Source: Owenia fusiformis (taxonomy: Eukaryota > Annelida > Polychaeta > Sabellida > Oweniidae). Taken from it: a DNA stretch of 64,000 nt. The notes beneath the pieces were generated by a model. The model was given only the letters and a program-made list of their open reading frames with translations. It was not told the DNA's origin and made no database searches. The stretch covers positions 7,527,815 to 7,591,814 of the forward strand of contig CAIIXF020000003.1 of assembly GCA_903813345.2 (NCBI GenBank). Direction: 5' to 3'. Of this stretch, positions 1 through 12,703 are shown piece by piece (the stretch's first letter is position 1; each line of letters begins with the position of its first letter). The position numbers and the translations under genes are program-made.

Positions 1-287
1 ATCGCTACATTGTAGCAATTTCACTGAGATATGGGCCCTGAAAATCATGTAATTTTAGCAAAAAATGAAGAAATAACCTGCAATTTTGACGGAATTTCAG
101 AGGGCTTTCTTTCATTCCAGACCCTCCATGGGCCTCTTATGACCATTCTTATACTCACACAATGGTTGAAAGTGATTTCAAATCATTGTTTGCCCTACGC
201 AGAACGAAAAAAATCGATTCTGTTCTCAAATTCTGCTAGAATATTGGTCTCTGGCCAACTAGCAGACAATTTTAGGCCTCATATTAA

Positions 288-756
288 GGTATGAGTACCG
301 TAATCCAACACCAAATTCGAAAATTCATAACAATACTTTGCACATATGGCGTTCGTGACCAACTATAAAACGCTTATCCCCCATAGTGTTATATATCAAA
401 ATGTACCTGTTCATATAGGGGTTCGATTGATCTACATCAAATTATAGGGAGTCAGGTTACTTTTTGAGATATCAGCGTCCATTTATTGTGACTCGCGTTT
501 GCTACGACTTCCTCAATTCTGATATGATGGGCAAACGCGTAGTAAACATGCTCCCGTCGGAACTATTTTTGACCTACATCGCTATTTACGTAATTCAAAT
601 GAAAGTGGAACTCCTCCTCTTTATTTTGATACCAAATAGTGGCATACTAGGTACCCTAGAAGCCAACTATGGCGTTATTTAGAACAATACCACGAGTTTT
701 TAAATGGACTATATAGGGGTCATACCTTTTGGCGGATGGATATGGAACCTCATACC
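288..756. mobile_element. piggyBac-like MITE, copy 1
   Basis: A 469-bp insertion is present in this satellite unit and absent from neighbouring short units. TTAA flanks both sides (284-287 and 757-760), while the empty unit has a single TTAA. The ends are inverted repeats: GGTATGAG at the start, CTCATACC at the end, with an imperfect 19-bp match (about 13 of 19). TTAA duplication is the hallmark of the piggyBac superfamily. There is no transposase frame, so it is non-autonomous. Assignment to piggyBac rests on the TTAA duplication alone. Confidence 0.8.
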
Positions 757-3700
757 TTAATGTGTTATGACATCACACTGATTTTTGTCTCTGCAACTTT
801 TTTTGGCAGAAAATATCATTTCTAGTTCAAAAATGCATAAAAACGTCGGAAATGGCTGAATATGTGAAAAATTTATCCATTTAGGCTAGAAAGGGTTAAT
901 TTGCCCTACCCCAAATACGTCTGAATATGCTAGTCTAACTTTGCCATTGTGACGTCACAAATCTAACCTGACTATCTCTGAGTTTATTGAAGAAAATGAT
1001 ACGTCTGACAAACAGCTTTCATTCCCTATATGGCACACCTTCTACTAAGAGTTGCATCATTGACTAAATCTAAGACAAAGGCCCTGTGTCCCGAGGATTT
1101 TGACTGAAATTTGGCCATTTTCGCCCAATTCTAACTAAATTGCAGTTTCCCTCACACCTGTATTTTGAAATAAATATTGCTACAATGTAGCAATTTAAAA
1201 ATCACACATGCTTACTGTTTCTGTCGACCTGACACGTGTATCTAGCCTGTAAAAATGAAAAATCGCTACATTGTAGCAATTTCACTGAGATATGGGCCCT
1301 GAAAATCATGTAATTTTAGCAAAAAATGAAGAAATAACCTGCAATTTTGACGGAATTTCAGAGGGCTTTCTTTCATTCCAGACCCTCCATGGGCCTCTTA
1401 TGACCATTCTTATACTCACACAATGGTTGAAAGTGATTTCAAATCATTGTTTGCCCTACGCAGAACGAAAAAAATCGATTCTGTTCTCAAATTCTGCTAG
1501 AATATTGGTCTCTGGCCAACTAGCAGACAATTTTAGGCCTCATATTAATGTGTTATGACATCACACTGATTTTTGTCTCTGCAACTTTTTTTGGCAGAAA
1601 ATATCATTTCTAGTTCAAAAATGCATAAAAACGTCGGAAATGGCTGAATATGTGAAAAATTTATCCATTTAGGCTAGAAAGGGTTAATTTGCCCTACCCC
1701 AAATACGTCTGAATATGCTAGTCTAACTTTGCCATTGTGACGTCACAAATCTAACCTGACTATCTCTGAGTTTATTGAAGAAAATGATACGTCTGACAAA
1801 CAGCTTTCATTCCCTATATGGCACACCTTCTACTAAGAGTTGCATCATTGACTAAATCTAAGACAAAGGCCCTGTGTCCCGAGGATTTTGACTGAAATTT
1901 GGCCATTTTCGCCCAATTCTAACTAAATTGCAGTTTCCCTCACACCTGTATTTTGAAATAAATATTGCTACAATGTAGCAATTTAAAAATCACACATGCT
2001 TACTGTTTCTGTCGACCTGACACGTGTATCTAGCCTGTAAAAATGAAAAATCGCTACATTGTAGCAATTTCACTGAGATATGGGCCCTGAAAATCATGTA
2101 ATTTTAGCAAAAAATGAAGAAATAACCTGCAATTTTGACGGAATTTCAGAGGGCTTTCTTTCATTCCAGACCCTCCATGGGCCTCTTATGACCATTCTTA
2201 TACTCACACAATGGTTGAAAGTGATTTCAAATCATTGTTTGCCCTACGCAGAACGAAAAAATCGATTCTGTTCTCAAATTCTGCTAGAATATTGGTCTCT
2301 GGCCAACTAGCAGACAATTTTAGGCCTCATATTAATGTGTTATGACATCACACTGATTTTTGTCTCTGCAACTTTTTTTGGCAGAAAATATCATTTCTAG
2401 TTCAAAAATGCAGAAAAACGTCGGAAATGGCTGAATATGTGAAAAATTTATCCATTTAGGCTAGAAAGGGTTAATTTGCCCTACCCCAAATACGTCTGAA
2501 TATGCTAGTCTAACTTTGCCATTGTGACGTCACAAATCTAACCTGACTATCTCTGAGTTTATTGAAGAAAATGATACGTCTGACAAACAGCTTTCATTCC
2601 CTATATGGCACACCTTCTACTAAGAGTTGCATCATTGACTAAATCTAAGACAAAGGCCCTGTGTCCCGAGGATTTTGACTGAAATTTGGCCATTTTCGCC
2701 CAATTCTAACTAAATTGCAGTTTCCCTCACACCTGTATTTTGAAATAAATATTGCTACAATGTAGCAATTTAAAAATCACACATGCTTACTGTTTCTGTC
2801 GACCTGACACGTGTATCTAGCCTGTAAAAATGAAAAATCGCTACATTGTAGCAATTTCACTGAGATATGGGCCCTGAAAATCATGTAATTTTAGCAAAAA
2901 ATGAAGAAATAACCTGCAATTTTGACGGAATTTCAGAGGGCTTTCTTTCATTCCAGACCCTCCATGGGCCTCTTATGACCATTCTTATACTCACACAATG
3001 GTTGAAAGTGATTTCAAATCATTGTTTGCCCTACGCAGAACGAAAAAAATCGATTCTGTTCTCAAATTCTGCTAGAATATTGGTCTCTGGCCAACTAGCA
3101 GACAATTTTAGGCCTCATATTAATGTGTTATGACATCACACTGATTTTTGTCTCTGCAACTTTTTTTGGCAGAAAATATCATTTCTAGTTCAAAAATGCA
3201 TAAAAACGTCGGAAATGGCTGAATATGTGAAAAATTTATCCATTTAGGCTAGAAAGGGTTAATTTGCCCTACCCCAAATACGTCTGAATATGCTAGTCTA
3301 ACTTTGCCATTGTGACGTCACAAATCTAACCTGACTATCTCTGAGTTTATTGAAGAAAATGATACGTCTGACAAACAGCTTTCATTCCCTATATGGCACA
3401 CCTTCTACTAAGAGTTGCATCATTGACTAAATCTAAGACAAAGGCCCTGTGTCCCGAGGATTTTGACTGAAATTTGGCCATTTTCGCCCAATTCTAACTA
3501 AATTGCAGTTTCCCTCACACCTGTATTTTGAAATAAATATTGCTACAATGTAGCAATTTAAAAATCACACATGCTTACTGTTTCTGTCGACCTGACACGT
3601 GTATCTAGCCTGTAAAAATGAAAAATCGCTACATTGTAGCAATTTCACTGAGATATGGGCCCTGAAAATCATGTAATTTTAGCAAAAAATGAAGAAATAA

Positions 3701-3910
3701 CCTGCAATTTTGACGGAATTTCAGAGGGCTTTCTTTCATTCCAGACCCTCCATGGGCCTCTTATGACCATTCTTATACTCACACAATGGTTGAAAGTGAT
3801 TTCAAATCATTGTTTGCCCTACGCAGAACGAAAAAATCGATTCTGTTCTCAAATTCTGCTAGAATATTGGTCTCTGGCCAACTAGCAGACAATTTTAGGC
3901 CTCATATTAA

Positions 3911-4379
3911 GGTATGAGTACCGTAATCCAACACCAAATTCGAAAATTCATAACAATACTTTGCACATATGGCGTTCGTGACCAACTATAAAACGCTTAT
4001 CCCCCATAGTGTTATATATCAAAATGTACCTGTTCATATAGGGGTTCGATTGATCTACATCAAATTATAGGGAGTCAGGTTACTTTTTGAGATATCAGCG
4101 TCCATTTATTGTGACTCGCGTTTGCTACCACTTCCTCAATTCTGATATGATGGGCAAACGCGTAGTAAACATGCTCCCGTCGGAACTATTTTTGACCTAC
4201 ATCGCTATTTACGTAATTCAAATGAAAGTTGAACTCCTCCTCTTTATTTTGATACCAAATAGTGGCATACTAGGTACCCTAGAAGCCAACTATGGCGTTA
4301 TTTAGAACAATACCACGACTTTTTAAATGGACTATATAGGGGTCATACCTTTTGGCGGATGGATATGGAACCTCATACC
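3911..4379. mobile_element. piggyBac-like MITE, copy 2
   Basis: Second copy of the 469-bp element, flanked by TTAA at 3907-3910 and 4380-4383, at exactly the same position in its satellite unit as copy 1. It shares several single-base differences from copy 1 with copy 3. The copies therefore arose by amplification of a unit that already carried the insertion, not by independent insertions. Confidence 0.8.
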
Positions 4380-7300
4380 TTAATGTGTTATGACATCACA
4401 CTGATTTTTGTCTCTGCAACTTTTTTTGGCAGAAAATATCATTTCTAGTTCAAAAATGCATAAAAACGTCGGAAATGGCTGAATATGTGAAAAATTTATC
4501 CATTTAGGCTAGAAAGGGTTAATTTGCCCTACCCCAAATACGTCTGAATATGCTAGTCTAACTTTGCCATTGTGACGTCACAAATCTAACCTGACTATCT
4601 CTGAGTTTATTGAAGAAAATGATACGTCTGACAAACAGCTTTCATTCCCTATATGGCACACCTTCTACTAAGAGTTGCATCATTGACTAAATCTAAGACA
4701 AAGGCCCTGTGTCCCGAGGATTTTGACTGAAATTTGGCCATTTTCGCCCAATTCTAACTAAATTGCAGTTTCCCTCACACCTGTATTTTGAAATAAATAT
4801 TGCTACAATGTAGCAATTTAAAAATCACACATGCTTACTGTTTCTGTCGACCTGACACGTGTATCTAGCCTGTAAAAATGAAAAATCGCTACATTGTAGC
4901 AATTTCACTGAGATATGGGCCCTGAAAATCATGTAATTTTAGCAAAAAATGAAGAAATAACCTGCAATTTTGACGGAATTTCAGAGGGCTTTCTTTCATT
5001 CCAGACCCTCCATGGGCCTCTTATGACCATTCTTATACTCACACAATGGTTGAAAGTGATTTCAAATCATTGTTTGCCCTACGCAGAACGAAAAAAAATC
5101 GATTCTGTTCTCAAATTCTGCTAGAATATTGGTCTCTGGCCAACTAGCAGACAATTTTAGGCCTCATATTAATGTGTTATGACATCACACTGATTTTTGT
5201 CTCTGCAACTTTTTTTGGCAGAAAATATCATTTCTAGTTCAAAAATGCATAAAAACGTCGGAAATGGCTGAATATGTGAAAAATTTATCCATTTAGGCTA
5301 GAAAGGGTTAATTTGCCCTACCCCAAATACGTCTGAATATGCTAGTCTAACTTTGCCATTGTGACGTCACAAATCTAACCTGACTATCTCTGAGTTTATT
5401 GAAGAAAATGATACGTCTGACAAACAGCTTTCATTCCCTATATGGCACACCTTCTACTAAGAGTTGCATCATTGACTAAATCTAAGACAAAGGCCCTGTG
5501 TCCCGAGGATTTTGACTGAAATTTGGCCATTTTCGCCCAATTCTAACTAAATTGCAGTTTCCCTCACACCTGTATTTTGAAATAAATATTGCTACAATGT
5601 AGCAATTTAAAAATCACACATGCTTACTGTTTCTGTCGACCTGACACGTGTATCTAGCCTGTAAAAATGAAAAATCGCTACATTGTAGCAATTTCACTGA
5701 GATATGGGCCCTGAAAATCATGTAATTTTAGCAAAAAATGAAGAAATAACCTGCAATTTTGACGGAATTTCAGAGGGCTTTCTTTCATTCCAGACCCTCC
5801 ATGGGCCTCTTATGACCATTCTTATACTCACACAATGGTTGAAAGTGATTTCAAATCATTGTTTGCCCTACGCAGAACGAAAAAAATCGATTCTGTTCTC
5901 AAATTCTGCTAGAATATTGGTCTCTGGCCAACTAGCAGACAATTTTAGGCCTCATATTAATGTGTTATGACATCACACTGATTTTTGTCTCTGCAACTTT
6001 TTTTGGCAGAAAATATCATTTCTAGTTCAAAAATGCAGAAAAAACGTCGGAAATGGCTGAATATGTGAAAAATTTATCCATTTAGGCTAGAAAGGGTTAA
6101 TTTGCCCTACCCCAAATACGTCTGAATATGCTAGTCTAACTTTGCCATTGTGACGTCACAAATCTAACCTGACTATCTCTGAGTTTATTGAAGAAAATGA
6201 TACGTCTGACAAACAGCTTTCATTCCCTATATGGCACACCTTCTACTAAGAGTTGCATCATTGACTAAATCTAAGACAAAGGCCCTGTGTCCCGAGGATT
6301 TTGACTGAAATTTGGCCATTTTCGCCCAATTCTAACTAAATTGCAGTTTCCCTCACACCTGTATTTTGAAATAAATATTGCTACAATGTAGCAATTTAAA
6401 AATCACACATGCTTACTGTTTCTGTCGACCTGACACGTGTATCTAGCCTGTAAAAATGAAAAATCGCTACATTGTAGCAATTTCACTGAGATATGGGCCC
6501 TGAAAATCATGTAATTTTAGCAAAAAATGAAGAAATAACCTGCAATTTTGACGGAATTTCAGAGGGCTTTCTTTCATTCCAGACCCTCCATGGGCCTCTT
6601 ATGACCATTCTTATACTCACACAATGGTTGAAAGTGATTTCAAATCATTGTTTGCCCTACGCAGAACGAAAAAAATCGATTCTGTTCTCAAATTCTGCTA
6701 GAATATTGGTCTCTGGCCAACTAGCAGACAATTTTAGGCCTCATATTAATGTGTTATGACATCACACTGATTTTTGTCTCTGCAACTTTTTTTGGCAGAA
6801 AATATCATTTCTAGTTCAAAAATGCATAAAAACGTCGGAAATGGCTGAATATGTGAAAAATTTATCCATTTAGGCTAGAAAGGGTTAATTTGCCCTACCC
6901 CAAATACGTCTGAATATGCTAGTCTAACTTTGCCATTGTGACGTCACAAATCTAACCTGACTATCTCTGAGTTTATTGAAGAAAATGATACGTCTGACAA
7001 ACAGCTTTCATTCCCTATATGGCACACCTTCTACTAAGAGTTGCATCATTGACTAAATCTAAGACAAAGGCCCTGTGTCCCGAGGATTTTGACTGAAATT
7101 TGGCCATTTTCGCCCAATTCTAACTAAATTGCAGTTTCCCTCACACCTGTATTTTGAAATAAATATTGCTACAATGTAGCAATTTAAAAATCACACATGC
7201 TTACTGTTTCTGTCGACCTGACACGTGTATCTAGCCTGTAAAAATGAAAAATCGCTACATTGTAGCAATTTCACTGAGATATGGGCCCTGAAAATCATGT

Positions 7301-7536
7301 AATTTTAGCAAAAAATGAAGAAATAACCTGCAATTTTGACGGAATTTCAGAGGGCTTTCTTTCATTCCAGACCCTCCATGGGCCTCTTATGACCATTCTT
7401 ATACTCACACAATGGTTGAAAGTGATTTCAAATCATTGTTTGCCCTACGCAGAACGAAAAAATCGATTCTGTTCTCAAATTCTGCTAGAATATTGGTCTC
7501 TGGCCAACTAGCAGACAATTTTAGGCCTCATATTAA

Positions 7537-8005
7537 GGTATGAGTACCGTAATCCAACACCAAATTCGAAAATTCATAACAATACTTTGCACATATGGCG
7601 TTCGTGACCAACTATAAAACGCTTATCCCCCATAGTGTTATATATCAAAATGTACCTGTTCATATAGGGGTTCGATTGATCTACATCAAATTATAGGGAG
7701 TCAGGTTACTTTTTGAGATATCAGCGTCCATTTATTGTGACTCGCGTTTGCTACCACTTCCTCAATTCTGATATGATGGGCAAACGCGTAGTAAACATGC
7801 TCCCGTCGGAACTATTTTTGACCTACATCGCTATTTACGTAATTCAAATGAAAGTTGAACTCCTCCTCTTTATTTTGATACCAAATAGTGGCATACTAGG
7901 TACCCTAGAAGCCAACTATGGCGTTATTTAGAACAATACCACGACTTTTTAAATGGACTATATAGGGGTCATACCTTTTGGCGGATGGATATGGAACCTC
8001 ATACC
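7537..8005. mobile_element. piggyBac-like MITE, copy 3, at the array edge
   Basis: Third copy, 469 bp, with TTAA on its left (7533-7536). On its right it is followed by TTTAGCATGG, not by the satellite. The array stops at the terminal inverted repeat, and unique PNP intron sequence begins within a few bases. Confidence 0.8.
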
Positions 8006-8089
8006 TTTAGCATGGAGTTATTTTGGCAGTGTATTATTTAAAACTTAATATGACGTCATGAACCTTAATTATTTCACTGTATTATTTAG

Positions 8090-8292
8090 GAATGAGCACT
8101 GTCCATGAAGTTATCATGGCAAGACATTGTGGAATGCGGGCATTTGGCATGTCACTCGTTACAAACAAATGCGTTATGGACTATGACGAAGATAGGAAAG
8201 CCAATCATGAAGACGTGCTAGAAACTAGCAAACTTCGTGGAGAGGACATGCAGAAACTTGTCACCAAAATGATTGAAAAAATTGAAGTTTAA
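8090..8292 (+). CDS. PNP: Purine nucleoside phosphorylase, last exon (gene partial, 5' exons outside window)
   Basis: This exon encodes the C-terminal 66 residues of a trimeric purine nucleoside phosphorylase, the cytosolic enzyme that phosphorolyses inosine and guanosine to base plus ribose-1-phosphate. It starts after an AG acceptor at 8088-8089 and supplies the last two bases of a Gly codon, giving G-MSTVHEVI. It ends at a TAA (8290-8292). Family residues are visible: Met of GMST, Asn of VTNK and His of KANHED, corresponding to human Met219, Asn243 and His257 in the nucleoside pocket. The C-terminus (MIEKIEV) matches the family's usual end. The upstream exons are not in the window, so the whole 8-kb satellite array to the left must lie in the preceding intron, unless this is an isolated exon copy. 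I cannot tell whether the rest of the gene is intact. Confidence 0.88.
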
Positions 8293-11060
8293 ATATCCAA
8301 AGTAACCTCAATAGTGTAAGCATAATCAAAATTTGGCCACGTGTGCGTTTACGGATATCCTTGACCAAAACATATAGTTATCTGTAAAAGTCACATGGTC
8401 AGTTATACGAGGAAAACTCTGCTTTTGGGTGGAGTAAATCGCTTAGCGTATTTGCCCAAAACTATTTAAAAATACCGAGTAAAGAAAATAAACATGTTAA
8501 GTGAATCTAGTTAAATTTCATCTAAACTGATAGAACTGTGTGTTTAAGTAACCAAAAAATATTTTGATATTCATCCTTATTTAAAAAACTTATGCTAAAC
8601 ATAATATTTTATTTCTCTAGCCTTAAACAGAGTTTTGTATTTATCACATTACAATTTATCATTGCAATCCTGGTATTAGAAATTTATCTCATAAAACTCA
8701 TATCTACTGCAGAAGGGTATTGTGTGATTTGCATTTGATATTACTAGGGTGTAAATGGAAAAGCTGTCTGCTGTGAGGGATAAAGAGGTTTTGGCTGTTT
8801 GCAAGAGCTTAATATAAACTCATCTTTTCTGGACTTTAACAGAAATTACAGAATGTTACATGCAAATGATATGTACATGTTCTTTTTACATGGTTATTTT
8901 GTAAAATATATACATCTGAGTAAAATTGTGAGGTTTCAAGAAAAATCAGGCTTGTTCACCAAATCAGACAAATCCTTTTACCGATTTGCAACAATAATGC
9001 AAAAATCTGAAAAGAATGGTAATAGGGTAGCAGTGAAAGCAGTTATATAAAGGCATTGAGATTTTAGTACCTAAAAGTATTTATAAGTCATGTTTATTCC
9101 AAAATGACATGGGTTGGTGATTGGTCATGAATTTGTATTTTCAAGTTCAAAATTATGATGTGAATCATTTAAAGTTCATTTTCAAGTAAGTAAGGTAAAT
9201 TTTCCTATGTGCTTTTGGAAATAATTTGGCAATCAGCGGCTGGAAGATGATTGTATTGATCTTAGTATATTTTGGCAAATACCACTAATGTATATTATAT
9301 GGTTGCACATTTATACAACTAACTGCCAAAGTTATTAATTTTATAATATTTGTTTTTGAACTATATTGTATTTACTCTAATTAAAGTAGCAATAAACAAA
9401 ATGGACAATGGACTTTATTCCAGAATATGTACAGGGTGACCCTAAAAACAGAACCAAAGATTTATTTCTGTTTTTGGGTCACTCTGTATAAGGCTAAAGC
9501 TAATTATAAAGAAGGCCTAAAATAAATTCAGGAAGATGAGTGTATGTTTATCATATATGTACATGTACACTTACCACGGTATATACATTTGAAAATGAAG
9601 AGAATATAATATTGTATCTTTTCTTTATCTCAGGCTAATTTTGATAAAGTAGGCCTAAAATAGAATAAGAATAATTACTTGTACCATGTGCCTATTTTAG
9701 GCTGAAATCAAATTGTAATATGCACAAATGTTTTGCAAATCAGCAACAATGAATGATTTTAGTTGTTTGGGACCAATAGATGAGTGAACAAACATTATTT
9801 TTTAAAATGTACCCCATTTGGCATCTACTGTTTTTATTTAATATATTTTATCAATCGGAAAAATTGGTAAATTTTTTTTGTACATATTTATATAAAAATA
9901 TATTGTAGTAGATGTACAACACAAAGGCATATTTGTCTCTGTATTCACAATAGAATATTGATCTATTTACAATAAAGGGCACAATTGCAAATATATTACA
10001 GATAATAATATATTCTTGTATATTACTGAGAATATATATATATGAACACTAAAATGTAAATCATGTATTCTTGTAATTCTTGTATATGAAATGCAACATT
10101 ACAATAACAAAACTTGAAATGTGTTTAAGCAAACATTTAATTAATTCCATATAAAATTCATAAAAAAACTAAATGTTTGACTCATTATTTTTATGTATGG
10201 ATGTTATTAAAATATCATGGGCTTTATGTACTCTTACATATAATGTATGTACATTTTACCAACTTTGGACCATGCCACCGGCACCAGGACGCAATGGGCA
10301 CGAACATGTAAATATTCATATGCTGTGCTAATAAATCTTTAACTAAAAAATTTTTTGTGTGTTTTTGTACTAATTTGCTCTCAAAATTGGAGGAAATAAA
10401 GAATCATATCATATGTTTATCATATGTGTATATGATAAATTACCTTATTCAATTATATTAAAAGTGGGTGTTTGAAAGGTTATCATTGAAATTACAAAAT
10501 AAATGATTCTTATCTGTCTTAAGATATTTTAGGTTTAGATTTTCTATTATGTCTCCATCAAGGAGTGATGACATATTATTTCTGCCGCCAGTTTTTATGT
10601 TTAGTGCCAATTTTTGATGTCTCACTTTGTTACATTTTTATCATTGTCGCCTACCTGTATAGAATGGAGCCAACAAAAAGTCAAAAAAGCAAGCTCGATT
10701 AAATGTTTAAGAACCCCTATTCTTTATTGAAAATGGATTCTAGCAATACTAGCCGATATGAATTTACTTGTTGAGACTCGATCAACTTGAGTTCTTAGAA
10801 AAGGAGGATTTCAGCAAGGCTGCATTGACTTAACATGGGGGTATACATGTACTTAATTGGTTCATGACTTGGCATCACGATATCATCATATATGGTCACA
10901 TACTTTTATTTCATTTGCAAACGCTAAAATCAAAACGTTTGTATTGACTTCAATTTTAACCTACCATCATATATGTCACTATGGGGATAGATACAAAATC
11001 CTCATTTGGAAAACTTAAGTTTCAAGAGTTTATTGAGCCTCAACAATTTCCATCCATTTT
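8293..11060 (+). other. PNP 3' UTR and AT-rich intergenic sequence
   Basis: No coding exon is recognisable. The sequence is very AT-rich and could hold a long 3' UTR on the plus strand. AATAAA-type hexamers occur near 9393, 9970, 10327 and 10387, and I cannot say which is used. One small hairpin element lies at 9432-9486. An 83-codon frame at 8799-9050 has no recognisable similarity or codon signal. Confidence 0.4.
9432..9486. mobile_element. 55-bp hairpin element with mariner-like ends
   Basis: An almost perfect hairpin flanked by TA on both sides (9430-9431 and 9487-9488). The arms begin CAGGGTGACCC and end GGGTCACTCTG, matching the CAGGGTG ends of the longer TA-flanked elements at 29577 and 58352. 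It looks like a minimal two-end remnant of a Tc1/mariner-type element. Confidence 0.55.
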
Positions 11061-11065
11061 CCACA

Positions 11066-11250
11066 TAATTTTTTGGTAGCTCATGACACCCCTGGGGTCA
11101 ATTTTAGCCTCTTAACTCCACAAGAAAACAATGATTTTTCAATCGAATGGTGTCATATTGTAAGAAAATGATTCATCTTTGAAATGATACAACATACATG
11201 GTATGATACTTATCTTTAAACTTGGGTATTGTTTTTATGGCCCACCCTGT
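11066..11250. repeat. Dispersed repeat shared with 61579-61931, ending in a CAGGGTG-type terminus
   Basis: The stretch containing GACACCCCTGG and the following ~110 bp recurs near 61845-61950 and, inverted, near 61590-61665. At 11238-11251 the sequence ends in CCACCCTGTA, which resembles a terminal inverted repeat of the TA-flanked elements here. The opposite end is not found nearby. Confidence 0.5.
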
Positions 11251-11645
11251 ATACGTGGAAATTCTCAAGAGAGTGTATAGTCTTATGAATCCCTCTATCC
11301 CTAAAATGCATTGCACTACGTTATTTAGTGGAAACACATACTGACATCTATCCCTTAGAAAGGTGCATAAAAGCATGTTTTATACAGAATTTATGTGAAA
11401 ACACATGTGAAATACATGTACTAATATCATGTTACTGCAAAGTTGGACAAAATGGCAGACAAAGTGTCTGAAAATGAGGACAAAATAAATAAACCTTTTT
11501 ACATTTATTCCGTGAATTTAAAGCGTCTTCTATTTGATTGGCCAGAGTTGTGGTTGCTAGAACAACAGAAACAACGAAAAGACGGGGCAACTTTTTTACG
11601 TCACAACTTTCCAAAACATATTTATTCTTTCTGATAGCTTTATTC

Positions 11646-12630
11646 CGCTGCCACCAAATGTAACCGGACGAAACGGGGAAGGGAAAGGGACTTTTAAACA
11701 GGGCCTAATATAGCAAATATAACATGCAACACATATGCAACACGACAAGTGATGTAAAATATATAAATATGTACAATTGTTTATTTAATTTAATATAAAA
11801 CAGAACATAGAACACAAATAAAACACGAACTTGTAATTGCACTGATTATGATATTTGAACTAGTTATAGTATTACGGCAATATAAAAATGTCTATTTAAA
11901 ATGTCTATAGAACTAGAAATACAGAGATGTCTATTAAAAATGTCTATAAAAGATAATAAAAGCTATGCGAGACGATAAGAGGCAACCGGTTGTGGGACTG
12001 GCCCTTGAAGTCGTCGTGGACTTGATCACGATGATGGGGGACTTGCATAGAGTGTAGGTTCTCGACTTTTGGAGACTGGCTGCTCTTGATGGGCTTGGCT
12101 GACTGTGTGGTCTCAACTCCTGTGGTGACGCTATTCCTTCAGCGAATTCCAGCCGTTACGGCACCCCAATGGACTGCTGTAGATTCACAGCTTACGAATC
12201 CTTATCTTGGGTTGCTCACTGCTGCATATTGCTGTTGGTGAAGTCTGTAAGCCGAAGTAACGCCCAATCCAGAAACAGAAATGTTGTTCACCTAGAAAAT
12301 GTGCATAGCCCTACCTTGTAGTCGTGCCTCCTGATATCGTCTGACGCCCTACAACGCTGGCGATCTAACATTCGATTCAATAGTGAGTTGATACAAAATC
12401 AACCAATCAGATTATAGATAGATATTTCCAACTCGCGTTCGAATTGCGTTTTCCGTCGTGGTTTGCTTCTTCGAAGTAACAAAACTGGTTTATTTCCATT
12501 TAGTCTATCACACAGGATTCATATGTAAAGTGTTGCTCCGTTTTTGTGTTTCAGTGAAATAGACTTTAAAATATCAACCGCAACTGCGAAAGCTTTATGT
12601 ATTAATAATTTCGTTAAGCAGACCGTTACA
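11646..12630 (-). mobile_element. LTR of a retrotransposon plus start of its primer-binding site
   Basis: The inserted block reads on the minus strand as a ~972-bp segment (12630 down to 11659) that begins TGTAACGG and ends GGTTACA, the TG...CA form of an LTR. It is followed directly by TTTGGTGGCAGCG (11658-11646), which resembles the tRNA-type primer-binding site after a 5' LTR in Gypsy-like elements. The internal region and second LTR are absent. The insertion point in the mariner element is exact when compared with the uninterrupted copy near 29770. No target duplication is evident. Assignment to Gypsy is inference. Confidence 0.55.
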
Positions 12631-12703
12631 ATACTCACGGGTCTATAACTACCACAAATACAATATAAAAACAGTCCTAAAGTCCCATTGTTATGAAAAT
12701 AAG

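Larger units (their letters stand above)
1..8005. repeat. Tandem satellite array, ~788-bp unit in a ~3.62-kb higher-order repeat
   Basis: Nine near-identical units are visible, with equivalent points at 31, 1292, 2080, 2867, 3655, 4915, 5704, 6493 and 7281. The spacing is 787-789 bp, except where a 469-bp insert plus TTAA lengthens it to ~1260. The long units recur every fourth unit, giving a period of 3624-3626 bp. Each unit has two short palindromes (for example 1176-1194 and 1265-1277) and a 12-bp palindrome centred on TGACGTCA. A run of A varies from 6 to 8 between units and breaks the only open frame, so the array is non-coding. The left end lies outside the window. The right end is at the edge of the third insert. 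The array sits in the last intron of the PNP gene. Confidence 0.95.

Noticed and set aside
31-7511. 69-88 codon frames starting MGPENHVILAK in each satellite unit
   Set aside because: They are open only because the units are near-identical. A run of 6-8 A changes the frame between units, and there is no family similarity.
464-7931. 72-codon frames starting MRYQRP inside the three MITE copies
   Set aside because: They sit within a non-autonomous element, with no recognisable domain; repeated only because the element is repeated.
8799-9050. 83-codon plus-strand frame downstream of PNP
   Set aside because: AT-rich sequence where such a frame is expected by chance; no domain and no similarity recognised.
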